A stretch of DNA of 10,782 nt. Origin: a bacterium (lineage in GTDB: Bacteria; UBP15; UBA6099). Shown piece by piece: positions 1-6,613 of this stretch. The translations under genes were made by a program, and so were the position numbers. Under the pieces are notes generated by a model. The model did no database searches and was not told the origin of the DNA. It saw nothing but the letters and a program-made list of their open reading frames with translations. The DNA lies in NCBI GenBank assembly GCA_029573925.1, contig JAKQBV010000062.1, forward strand, positions 1 to 10,782, written 5' to 3'. Every line of letters begins with the position of its first letter. The stretch's first letter is position 1.

Positions 1-670
1 CGAGGCCTTCGATGGTGGTGTCTGCGCGGGGGGCTTCGTCAACGGCGAATTCGACGGTCTTCCATGTCGCGCCCTTGGCGACGCGAGCCTGAACAGGAAC
101 GATTTGTTCCTTAAAGACGCCCGCGTTGATGGCTTTGACGGCTTTCATGTGGCTGTTGTACGCGAATTCGTCCTGCACTTCGCGGCTGACGTTGTAGCGT
201 GAAGCCACATTCTCGGCGGTTATGCCCATCGGGCAGTACGCTTCCGGGAATTCGGCGGCAAGCTTAATGTTCAGTTCGGGAATGTAACCGCCCATGGGGA
301 CCATGGACATGGATTCGGCTCCGCCAGCGATGACAACATCGTTCCAGCCCGCCATGATGCGTTCAGACGCTATGGCGATTGATTCAAGGCCTGAAGAGCA
401 GAACCTGTTGACGGTGACGGCCGCCGATTCGATGGGCAGGCCGGCGGCGAAAGCCGCGATTCTGGCCACGTTCATGCCCATAGAAGCTTCCGGCATGGCG
501 CAACCAAGGATTAGGTCTTCGACGATTTCCTTCTTGATGCCAGCGCGTTCGATTGCCGCGTTTATCGCCACGGCGGCCATGTCGTCGGCGCGCATATCTT
601 TCAGCGTTCCCTTTTTCGCTCTGCCTATGGCAGTCCGGGCCGCTGATACGATGACAGCTTCTCTACTCAT
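1..670 (-). CDS. fadA: Acetyl-CoA acyltransferase (thiolase), N-terminal 223 residues; runs off left edge
   Basis: This is a thiolase of the degradative FadA/FadI kind. It would cleave 3-ketoacyl-CoA with CoA in the cytoplasm to give acetyl-CoA and a shortened acyl-CoA, the last step of beta-oxidation. The protein starts MSREAVIVSAARTAIG, the usual thiolase N-terminus. It carries the nucleophile motif NRFCSSG with Cys91, followed by the AGGAESMS motif at about 115-122. The C-terminal catalytic His and second Cys lie outside the window. The ATG at 670 is supported by GGAGGA six bases upstream. It begins 39 bases after the stop of the FadN-type gene, so the two are almost certainly co-transcribed. 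A biosynthetic acetyl-CoA acetyltransferase is less likely given this partner. In Bacillus the next gene of the operon is an acyl-CoA dehydrogenase (fadE); here that would lie beyond the left edge. Confidence 0.94.
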   Translation of the reverse strand, partial: MSREAVIVSAARTAIGRAKKGTLKDMRADDMAAVAINAAIERAGIKKEIVEDLILGCAMPEASMGMNVARIAAFAAGLPIESAAVTVNRFCSSGLESIAIASERIMAGWNDVVIAGGAESMSMVPMGGYIPELNIKLAAEFPEAYCPMGITAENVASRYNVSREVQDEFAYNSHMKAVKAINAGVFKEQIVPVQARVAKGATWKTVEFAVDEAPRADTTIEGL

Positions 671-709
671 ATTGTATCCTCCATTGTAGTCTCGTTATCG
701 CGCCCCGGA

Positions 710-3202
710 CTAGTTGCGGAGCGGTTTGTTGTTCTGCAGCATATACTGCATCCTGTCCTGCGTCTTCTCAGTGCCGCACAGGCTCACGAAGGCTTCGCGT
801 TCGAGGTCGAGAACGTACTGTTCGTCTACGACTGAACTGCCGGGGATGTCGCCGCCGGTGAGAATCTTCGCCACCCAGTCGGTGATGAGCGCGTCGTGCT
901 CGCTGATGTAATTGCCCTGTCTCATCGTCCACACGGCATTCTTGAACGCCGCGTAGTACTGGGAGCCGATCATGCGGATGTCCTTGCGCGGGGACTTCGG
1001 CGTGTAGCCCGCCTTCACCATCCCGAGCACCATCTGCTTGGCATCGCTCAACAGATAATCCCTGTTGACCGTCACGTGGTCGGTCGGGCGGAAGATGTTG
1101 TTCTCTATGGCTTCGTATGCGTTCATGCAGACTTTCGCCATCGCGATGTTCTCGAACGCCCTGCGGACGAACGGGAACAGGCTGGGAACGTGTGGGTTTG
1201 CAAGAGCGGCCTCGAGATTGCGCACGAGGTACTCTTTGCAACCGCCGCCGGAGGGAATGACGCCAACGCCGACTTCGACCAGCCCGACGTACGTTTCCGC
1301 CGCCGCGCAGATCGCGTCGCCGTGCAGCGTGGCCTCGCAGCCGCCGCCCAGAACCATCTGGAAGGGCGCTGTCACGACCGGGAACGGGGCGTACTTCAGA
1401 AGCATATTGGCGTCTTGGAACGTCTTGCTGGCCATTTCGACGTTCGCCCAGTTCTTGTTGCGGGATTCCATCAGGAGCATCAGCAGGTTCGCGCCGACGG
1501 AGAAGTTCGTGCCTTCGTTGCCGACGACCACGCCGCTGAAACCTTTTTCCTGAACCACATCGATGGTCTTCAACATCATGGCGATGATGTCGGTGTCTAT
1601 CGGGTTCATGCCCTTGTAGGAGTGGAACTCGAGGAGAGCCACGCCGTCGCCCATGTCATAAATGCTGGCTCCGGCGTTCTTTTCAATCTCGTTGCCGCGG
1701 TCTTTGAGGTCCGCGATTTTGATCTTGAGGGAAGCCGGGTCTGCGACAGTGGCGATCGCGCCCTGCAGGCGGGCCACCAGATTGTCCTCGTTGAGGGTGA
1801 GAGCCGTGAGCGGAGCCTCTTTGTATTTGAGGTCCTTGGCGCAGAAGTACATCTTCTTGAGGCCGACTTTTTTGTAGAAGCCGCCCGCTTTCGCCGCCTT
1901 GTCAAGCAGCTCGGGAACGGCCACTCCGTCGTCCTTCATGCGCTTTACGATGTCTTTCAGGCCGATGGCGTCCGCTGTCTCGAACGGACCGGCGTCCCAC
2001 GCGAATCCCCACTTCATGGCGTTGTCGATGTTGACGACGTCGTCCGCGATTTCGGGAATCCTGTTGCAGGAGTAAATGGTCACGTCGCGGAGAACTTTCC
2101 ACGCGAACTCGGCGGCCTTGTCGTCGCCGGCGAGGAGAGCTTTCACCTTTTCGGCGGGAGTGTCTTTCTTCTTCGTGCCCTTCACCGAAGCGAAGTCCGG
2201 CTTGATGCTCGGGATGTACTCGCCGGTTTTGTAATCGACGACTTCGTACATCTTCTTGCCATCCGGGCCTTTGCCTTTTTTGTAGAAGCCCTGTTTGGAC
2301 TTGTTGCCGAGCCAGCCCTTTTTCACCATCTCGTTGATCCAAGCCGGCACGTTGAACACGTCGCGTTCTTCGTCATTCGGGCAGAGGTTGTAAACGCTCA
2401 TGGACACGTGGCAGAAAGTGTCCAGCCCGACGAGGTCGGCGGTGCGGAAAGCGGCGCTTTTCGGGCGGCCCATCGGCGGGCCGGCGATAGCGTCGATCTC
2501 GTCAATTCTCAGTTCCATCGCTTCCATGTGGGCGATGGTCTTCATGATGGCGTACATGCCGATTCTGTTTGCCACAAAGTTCGGCGTGTCTTTGCTGTAC
2601 ACGATGCCTTTGCCGAGGACGCGTTCGCCGAACTCGGCCATGCGGTCCATAATCTTCTTGTCCGTCAATTCGCCGGGGATGATTTCCAGAAGCTTCATGT
2701 GGCGAACCGGATTGAAGAAGTGCGTGACGAAGAAGTGCTTCTTCATCTCGGCGGGCATATCCTTCGACATTTCGGTGATCGGCAACCCGGAGGTGTTCGA
2801 TGTCACTATCATGCCGGGCTTCCAGTGCTTGGCGACCTGTTTGAAGACGCCCTGCTTAATCTTCATGTCTTCCTTGACGACCTCGATCACCCAGTCGCAA
2901 TCGGCGATCTTTTCCATGTCGTCCTCGAAGTTGCCGATCTGAATCAGAGCGGCGCTGCTCTTGACGTACAGAGGAGCCATCGGCTGCTTCGCCTTCAGCG
3001 CCACGGCCATCGCTCCGGCCGACAGCTTGTTGCGGAACGCCGGATCGGTCTTCTTAACGCCTTTCGCCTTTTCCTCGTCCGATAGCGGCAGCACGATGTC
3101 CAACATCAAGCTGGGTATCCCGCAGTTCGCGAGGTGACACGCTATAGCGCATCCCATCACTCCCGAACCGAGGACCGCTACCTTTTTGATCTGTTTGCTC
3201 AT
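710..3202 (-). CDS. fadN: FadN-type 3-hydroxyacyl-CoA dehydrogenase / enoyl-CoA hydratase fusion, 830 aa
   Basis: This bifunctional cytoplasmic enzyme would hydrate enoyl-CoA and oxidise 3-hydroxyacyl-CoA with NAD+ in beta-oxidation. The dehydrogenase comes first: Rossmann loop GSGVMG at 12-17, SNTSG at 135-139, THFFNP with the likely catalytic His161, Glu173 in LLEII, and DTPNFVANRI at 205-214. A second dehydrogenase C-terminal-like stretch lies around 370-443. The crotonase part covers about 515-800, with an oxyanion-hole-like stretch at 561-573. Both hydratase glutamates are present: Glu623 in GGGCE and Glu643 in GLVEVG. Dehydrogenase-before-hydratase order and the ending KPLRN match Bacillus FadN (YusL), not E. 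coli FadB or FadJ, where the hydratase is N-terminal. The length is slightly above that of FadN (about 790 aa). ATG at 3202 has GGGAGGA five bases upstream. The frame is intact. It is the first gene of the operon with the downstream thiolase. Confidence 0.96.
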   Translation of the reverse strand: MSKQIKKVAVLGSGVMGCAIACHLANCGIPSLMLDIVLPLSDEEKAKGVKKTDPAFRNKLSAGAMAVALKAKQPMAPLYVKSSAALIQIGNFEDDMEKIADCDWVIEVVKEDMKIKQGVFKQVAKHWKPGMIVTSNTSGLPITEMSKDMPAEMKKHFFVTHFFNPVRHMKLLEIIPGELTDKKIMDRMAEFGERVLGKGIVYSKDTPNFVANRIGMYAIMKTIAHMEAMELRIDEIDAIAGPPMGRPKSAAFRTADLVGLDTFCHVSMSVYNLCPNDEERDVFNVPAWINEMVKKGWLGNKSKQGFYKKGKGPDGKKMYEVVDYKTGEYIPSIKPDFASVKGTKKKDTPAEKVKALLAGDDKAAEFAWKVLRDVTIYSCNRIPEIADDVVNIDNAMKWGFAWDAGPFETADAIGLKDIVKRMKDDGVAVPELLDKAAKAGGFYKKVGLKKMYFCAKDLKYKEAPLTALTLNEDNLVARLQGAIATVADPASLKIKIADLKDRGNEIEKNAGASIYDMGDGVALLEFHSYKGMNPIDTDIIAMMLKTIDVVQEKGFSGVVVGNEGTNFSVGANLLMLLMESRNKNWANVEMASKTFQDANMLLKYAPFPVVTAPFQMVLGGGCEATLHGDAICAAAETYVGLVEVGVGVIPSGGGCKEYLVRNLEAALANPHVPSLFPFVRRAFENIAMAKVCMNAYEAIENNIFRPTDHVTVNRDYLLSDAKQMVLGMVKAGYTPKSPRKDIRMIGSQYYAAFKNAVWTMRQGNYISEHDALITDWVAKILTGGDIPGSSVVDEQYVLDLEREAFVSLCGTEKTQDRMQYMLQNNKPLRN

Positions 3203-3233
3203 ACGCGTCCTCCCTAAGAATATTTGTTTCTAT

Positions 3234-3249
3234 ATTTAATTGATTAAAT
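3234..3249. promoter_or_regulatory. AT-rich palindrome, possible operator ahead of fadN
   Basis: ATTTAAT-TG-ATTAAAT is a perfect 7-base inverted repeat with a two-base spacer. It lies about 31 bases before the fadN start codon, within the predicted leader of the fad mRNA. Such a site could bind a local repressor, for example a TetR- or GntR-type fatty-acid regulator. It does not match any named operator I can cite, and short AT palindromes arise by chance. Confidence 0.3.
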
Positions 3250-3310
3250 CCTTAATTCGCTCGCCGCCGCCACCGCCTGCCCCTGTTTCCCCCCCCATCG
3301 GCGGACTATC

Positions 3311-3339
3311 ATCATAATTGACCGGCTTCATTCTGTAAA
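3311..3339 (-). promoter_or_regulatory. Sigma70-like promoter P1 for the fad operon
   Basis: On the minus strand, TTTACA (3339-3334) and TATGAT (3316-3311) are separated by exactly 17 bases. Each hexamer differs from the consensus (TTGACA, TATAAT) at one position. Transcription would start near 3304, giving a leader of about 100 bases before fadN. The promoter points at the fad genes and nothing else. The predicted start is about 93 bases from the centre of the CRP-like palindrome, a spacing compatible with class I activation in E. coli. The match is read by eye. Confidence 0.55.
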
Positions 3340-3355
3340 GCGATTGTTTTTCCTC

Positions 3356-3379
3356 CGGGATTCCGGCCCCGAAATCCCG
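3356..3379. other. GC-rich hairpin between P1 and the CRP-like site
   Basis: CGGGATT at 3356-3362 pairs perfectly with AATCCCG at 3373-3379 around a ten-base loop. No T-run follows on either strand, so it is not an ordinary intrinsic terminator. It lies between P1 and the CRP-like site, so a transcript from the upstream promoter P2 would contain it. It could be a DNA-binding palindrome, an RNA structure, or chance. Confidence 0.3.
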
Positions 3380-3389
3380 CCGAAATCAT

Positions 3390-3405
3390 TGTGAAATATA
3401 TCACA
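3390..3405. promoter_or_regulatory. CRP-type binding site, exact TGTGA-N6-TCACA
   Basis: The sequence TGTGAAATATATCACA has both half-sites identical to the E. coli CRP core consensus with the correct six-base spacer. Its centre is about 93.5 bases upstream of the predicted P1 start, a helical phase used by class I CRP activation. It is also 12-14 bases downstream of the predicted P2 start, where a bound protein would block that promoter. Activation of fad genes by cAMP-CRP is established in E. coli; its use here is inference. The protein that would bind is not in the window and could be another CRP/FNR-family member. Confidence 0.55.
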
Positions 3406-3415
3406 TGGCCACGTC

Positions 3416-3445
3416 ATTGTATATGCCCCCACTCTCCGGTGTCAA
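3416..3445 (-). promoter_or_regulatory. Second sigma70-like promoter P2 for the fad operon
   Basis: The minus strand has a perfect -35 box TTGACA (3445-3440). It is followed by either TATACA at a 16-base spacing or TACAAT at an 18-base spacing, overlapping in the stretch 3423-3416. Predicted starts are near 3409-3411, just upstream of the CRP-like palindrome. The spacing is slightly off the ideal 17 whichever -10 is used, so this is less certain than P1. Confidence 0.42.
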
Positions 3446-3601
3446 GGATTACTTTTATTGCCCCCCAATCTCTTTTTTTCCTCTTAAAAAAATGTCCTCG
3501 GAAGTTTTTCAGCGCGAAACTCCGAAGCCGCGCTTCTATGCTGTCAGCCAAAGAAAATTGTTTTTGTGTAATAGGATTAAAAAAAATTATCAATTGAGAT
3601 T

Positions 3602-3619
3602 CGGCGTTAAAAAACGCCG
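3602..3619 (-). terminator. Possible intrinsic terminator after the radical SAM remnant
   Basis: CGGCGTT at 3602-3608 and AACGCCG at 3613-3619 form a perfect 7-bp stem with a four-base loop, 22 bases past the stop codon at 3642. On the minus strand an eight-T run follows, but only about 15 bases beyond the stem, farther than in a classic rho-independent terminator. It would end transcription of the broken radical SAM gene before the fad promoters. Confidence 0.38.
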
Positions 3620-3641
3620 GCATGAAGCGCGCCGCTACCGC

Positions 3642-3841
3642 TTATTTCAGGAACAATAGCGCAGCCATTCCTTTAACATGCGATGCAAACTCGGTCCACG
3701 TTCTGATTCTCAACAACCGCCTGACGATGTAAGAAACGCGCAGATAGAAGGATTTATAGCTTCCGCTCAGGAATTTGGAGTATTCGCGGGGACTTGCTCC
3801 GTCCGGCAGATAGACGACTCCGTAGTCGTGTGTTTGCGCAG
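3642..3841 (-). pseudogene. Out-of-frame C-terminal remnant of the B12-type radical SAM gene
   Basis: After the stop of the upstream frame, another minus-strand frame encodes about 66 residues, from roughly THDYGVVYLPDG to a TAA at 3644-3642. It contains SFYLRVSYIVRRLLRIRTW. This resembles the usual tail of B12-binding radical SAM proteins, where an F-Y-x-R segment and a basic helix follow the barrel. It occupies the same relative place as KFYARHYFSISYLRG in the intact paralogue at 8933-10420. It has no start or ribosome site of its own, so it is best read as the severed end of the gene at 3842-4837. Confidence 0.62.
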
Positions 3842-3852
3842 TTATTTCAGGA
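3642..3852. repeat. 11-base direct repeat, copies exactly 200 bases apart
   Basis: TTATTTCAGGA occurs at 3642-3652 and again at 3842-3852. On the minus strand each copy reads TCCTGAAATAA and supplies the stop codon of one of the two frames of the broken radical SAM gene. The second copy sits where the deletion junction must be. It may mark how the rearrangement happened, or be partly chance because both copies encode Leu-Lys. Confidence 0.5.
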
Positions 3853-4837
3853 CGCGGTCGCTGCCCGACTCCAGCCCGAATAGAACCTGCCAACAGCCTG
3901 CGCGCTTGAACAGCATCATAAGCGCAGGGTCGGCGGCTTTCGCGCTTATGTTGCACGTCCACGGCGTCCGCGCCCCGCGCGCTATCATCATCTCCGCAAG
4001 CGTCTCCGCCCGCTCCCTGTCTATCGCTATGTCGTCGTCGAAAAACCTTGTCTCTTTCGCCCCGTGTTTGCTGACTGACTCCTCCATCTCCGTCATCACG
4101 TATTCGGGGCTGTGCGCCCTGTATGTCGCCCCGAACACGGCGCGGTCGCAGAAAGCGCATCCGTACGGACACCCTCTCGACGTTATCATCACCGCTAACG
4201 GGAACCGCCTTATGGACGCGGGCGTCGGCTTGTGCGTCCTCAAAGGAGGCATGAGGTCTCTGGCGGGGGGCGGGATGCGGTCGAGCGGGTCGATCAACGG
4301 CCTCGCGGAACCGAATACCACTCCGCCGTCCGCTCGAATCGCCGTCCCGGCCACCCCCTCGAATCCCTCTTTCCGGTCTATCCTTTCTGCAATCTCGCAG
4401 ACAGTCTCCTCGCCCTCTCCCACCACGCCGATATCGAACGGATGCCTCAGCATGGTGTCCTCCGGCAGCGCGGACATGTGCGGTCCTCCGGCGATTATCA
4501 CCAGCCTTCGCCCCGCCTCGCCTAGGGCGTTGAACAACTGTTTCACGCTCCTCATGTGCGGCGTGAAAAGCGAAAGGCATATAGCGTCCGGCCGCCACCG
4601 CTCCGCCTCCTCGACAATTCTTTCCACGCTTTCCGGAACAACCGGGTTGTGTATCTTTACCTCGTGCCCTCTCTTTGCCAGTGTCGCCGCCAGATAGCCC
4701 AGCCCCAACGACGGGATGAAATTGTCCGCAAACCTCATGCTGTAACTGCTTCCCATGTAGGAGCGGTTGTCGACCGTCGGAATGGTTAAAAGTATTCTCA
4801 CTCCATGATAATATCCCCGCGACAACAACGTGTCCAT
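3842..4837 (-). CDS. B12-binding-type radical SAM protein, truncated and probably non-functional
   Basis: The protein opens with a B12-binding-type fold (VRILLTIP near residue 13, IPSLGLGYLAA at 41-51, IIAGGPHMSALPEDTM at 114-129, VVGEGEE at 138-144). It lacks the classical DxHxxG histidine, as many family members do. The radical SAM core follows, with CPYGCAFC supplying Cys223, Cys227 and Cys230 for the [4Fe-4S] cluster, and FFDDDI at 265-270. It stops right after GLESGSDRVLK at residue 331. Intact relatives continue for well over 100 residues, including the last barrel strands. The in-window paralogue (8933-10420) shows about 75-80 residues missing before the out-of-frame tail at 3642-3841. 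ATG at 4837 (GAGAG about nine bases upstream) or GTG at 4801 are plausible starts; the frame is open to 4963 without conserved sequence. Family members methylate or rearrange unactivated carbons; the substrate here is unknown. Confidence 0.75.
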   Translation of the reverse strand: MDTLLSRGYYHGVRILLTIPTVDNRSYMGSSYSMRFADNFIPSLGLGYLAATLAKRGHEVKIHNPVVPESVERIVEEAERWRPDAICLSLFTPHMRSVKQLFNALGEAGRRLVIIAGGPHMSALPEDTMLRHPFDIGVVGEGEETVCEIAERIDRKEGFEGVAGTAIRADGGVVFGSARPLIDPLDRIPPPARDLMPPLRTHKPTPASIRRFPLAVMITSRGCPYGCAFCDRAVFGATYRAHSPEYVMTEMEESVSKHGAKETRFFDDDIAIDRERAETLAEMMIARGARTPWTCNISAKAADPALMMLFKRAGCWQVLFGLESGSDRVLK

Positions 4838-5046
4838 CCCGAATTCTCTCGCGCCCCGCGTCCGACAAAGGATTATTGAGGGATGGACATTCGCATATAA
4901 ATGTGAGAAGCTTTGAAAATGGGGTTGGAAACCTGCGTTCCTGTTTTCGACCCTACTAAACATTGTTTTCTGTCAAGTTCATAGTTGCCAAGCCGGAAGT
5001 CCGGCCGGAAAGCCGGCGCGCTTCGGCGGATTCGCGGGATGTCTTA

Positions 5047-6591
5047 ATGAAGACAACGCTTACAGCGGTTCAAATAGTCATAGCGGCGGCCGTTCTATCG
5101 GCGCAATTCCTTGTGGTAAGGTTCGAGCGAGACGCTCTGTGGGCTGCCCTCGGAGCCAGCGTCGCCGCCGGGATTCTTCTCCTGATTCTTCATTGGGCTT
5201 TCGCCGGGCGCGCCCGCTCCAACCCGGGATTACGGATTCTCAGAACTTCCGGCGCGGCTCTGCTTTTCTTCCCGGCGATGATGTTCCTCGCTTGCTCTTA
5301 CACTCTCTTTTACATGTTCGGCATCGCGCCGATAGCGCTTGCCGCCGCCGCCGCCGCCGCCGGAACATTGGCAACTTCGCGAGGATCCGTCGCCCTCCCC
5401 GTCCTGTGCCTCATCCCGGCGGTCTGGCTTCTGTCGTTTTATGTCAACATGCCCGCCCTTCTTCCTGAGATTGCCACAGCCCTGATCGCGGTCGCGGCGG
5501 TCGCGGCGATAAAAGTCAGGCTCCGGCTGCCCGCCGCCGCGCGCGCCGCCGCATTCGCCGCATTCGCGCTGGTTCTTTATGGCGGATTCTGGTATCTGTC
5601 TCCCATGACGTTTTTTTCGGACGGCGTTCCCGACGACGCTGTCGCGAAACACATCAAGCCGCTTGAACGAATGGCCGCCTCCGCGCCTTTCCCTAGAGGG
5701 TTCTACGAAGTTGTGGAAAGCTGCGACGGCTCAATTCTCTTCCTTTCCAACGTGTTCCGCGCTCCGGGCGCGCTGGCATGGAACAGAGCCGGCGGCGAAA
5801 CCCGCGAACTGGACTGGCTCGACGGAGCGGCGGAACAACTGACGCTGGACTGCGAAAAGAACTCCGCCTTCGTGGGAGAATACAACACGGGCCGGATGAT
5901 GAGCGTCGCGGGCGGCTATCTCAAAGGAGCGCGTCGAGCGCTCCCCGCCAAGGTTTTCAAACCCTGCCGGATGGCCCACCTGCCCGGCTCAAACCTTTTT
6001 TACGTCAACTCCGACTTGGCGACTTTTCCTTGGTTTATCATCGACGGCTCAGGAAACATTCTTCATAAAATCAATATGGGCAACATCGAGGAAATCCTGC
6101 CGCTCGAAGACGATTCCTTCATCGCCGTTTCGGACGGCATGGTCATACGCTCCCGCTTCGACGCCGAGCAGGGCAAACTGCTTACAATCGCCAAAAAGCC
6201 CCTCCCCGGAGTGGGCCTCAGGTTCGGCCCGCTATACCAGCATCTGGCTGCGGACAGATTGCGCGGCGACATCTACGTCTCTGACTTCAACACGGGGCAG
6301 ATATTCCGCGTCCGGCTGTCCGACCTCCGCGTAAAAAAACTCGGCGCATACGGCCGGGGCCTCCGGCACATGACGTTCGCTTCGAGCCGGGGCTTGCTCG
6401 CCGCGGGCAACTACATCACAGGCGAACTGCTCCTCATAAGCGGAAGCGACGGCTCGGTGGTTTACTCTAAAAACATCGGGTCGCGGCTCCGGGGCGTTAC
6501 GCTGTCCAGAGACGGCGAGAGGATATATGCAACGTCCCGCGCGGGGGTGTTTGAGTTGTCATTGGAAAAAGCCGTCTCGGCGGCCCGGTGA
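5047..6591 (+). CDS. Membrane protein with about seven N-terminal helices and a C-terminal beta-propeller-like domain, 514 aa
   Basis: I do not recognise a named family. Hydrophobic segments at about 7-24, 31-52, 69-90, 91-107, 115-134, 138-156 and 165-186 predict an inner-membrane domain of around seven helices. Residues 190-514 are soluble and contain repeated propeller-style units: strand, short turn, then DGSI, DGSGNIL, SDGM, GDIYVSDFNTGQ, SGSDGSVV and SRDGERIYATS. These resemble NHL or YncE-type blades with a Gly/Asp-rich turn in each. No catalytic motif is visible, so binding, sensing or scaffolding is more likely than catalysis. ATG at 5047 places a membrane helix right at the N-terminus, with a weak GGGA upstream; the frame is open to a TTG at 4963 without clear coding character. 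The gene is divergent from the broken radical SAM gene and convergent with the radical SAM/aminotransferase operon, 22 bases apart at the stops. The context suggests, but does not prove, a shared role. Confidence 0.82.
   Translation: MKTTLTAVQIVIAAAVLSAQFLVVRFERDALWAALGASVAAGILLLILHWAFAGRARSNPGLRILRTSGAALLFFPAMMFLACSYTLFYMFGIAPIALAAAAAAAGTLATSRGSVALPVLCLIPAVWLLSFYVNMPALLPEIATALIAVAAVAAIKVRLRLPAAARAAAFAAFALVLYGGFWYLSPMTFFSDGVPDDAVAKHIKPLERMAASAPFPRGFYEVVESCDGSILFLSNVFRAPGALAWNRAGGETRELDWLDGAAEQLTLDCEKNSAFVGEYNTGRMMSVAGGYLKGARRALPAKVFKPCRMAHLPGSNLFYVNSDLATFPWFIIDGSGNILHKINMGNIEEILPLEDDSFIAVSDGMVIRSRFDAEQGKLLTIAKKPLPGVGLRFGPLYQHLAADRLRGDIYVSDFNTGQIFRVRLSDLRVKKLGAYGRGLRHMTFASSRGLLAAGNYITGELLLISGSDGSVVYSKNIGSRLRGVTLSRDGERIYATSRAGVFELSLEKAVSAAR
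5341..5361 (+). repeat. (GCC)7 triplet repeat inside the membrane gene
   Basis: Seven GCC codons in a row encode a poly-alanine stretch in the fourth predicted membrane helix. Length changes by slippage would add or remove alanines without breaking the frame. It is likely just a product of high GC content and alanine-rich helices. Confidence 0.8.
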
Positions 6592-6605
6592 CGCGATTTC
6601 TCGCG
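6592..6605. terminator. Small GC-rich hairpin between convergent genes
   Basis: CGCGA and TCGCG form a perfect 5-bp stem with a TTTC loop, directly after the stop of the membrane/propeller gene and nine bases from the stop of the facing radical SAM gene. There is no T-run on either side. It could help separate the two converging transcripts, but the stem is short and the support weak. Confidence 0.25.
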
Positions 6606-6613
6606 CCGCTCTA

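Larger units (their letters stand above)
3203..3641. other. Intergenic control region between the fad operon and the broken radical SAM gene
   Basis: This 439-base stretch holds no convincing gene. Short open frames exist around 3391-3659, but they overlap one another on both strands, lack good ribosome sites and show no recognisable motif. Read on the minus strand, it carries two sigma70-like promoters, a CRP-like palindrome, a GC-rich hairpin, an eight-G tract at 3289-3296, and an AT palindrome before the fadN ribosome site. Near its right end is a hairpin that could end transcription of the radical SAM gene. It is clearly richer in A/T runs than the flanking genes. Confidence 0.7.

Noticed and set aside
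896..3085. 729-residue open frame on the plus strand opposite the FadN-type gene
   Set aside because: The minus-strand frame has clear FadN motifs over its whole length. The antisense product is His/Arg/Val-rich with no domain, as expected for a mirror frame in GC-rich coding DNA.
3602..3619. Plus-strand terminator at the CGGCGTT hairpin
   Set aside because: On the plus strand the stem is followed by GCATGAAGCG with no T-run, and no plus-strand gene ends here. Only the minus-strand reading is plausible.
3391..3659. Short plus- and minus-strand frames (about 68-84 aa) in the intergenic region
   Set aside because: They overlap each other and the promoter/operator signals, have no good ribosome site, and encode no recognisable motif.
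3836..3852. Programmed frameshift joining the two parts of the radical SAM gene
   Set aside because: A frameshift alone would still leave about 75-80 conserved residues missing, so a deletion or mis-join is needed.
4963..5046. TTG start at 4963 for the membrane/propeller gene
   Set aside because: The added 28 residues are not conserved-looking and contain a GC-rich repeated CCGG stretch. ATG at 5047 begins directly at the first membrane helix.
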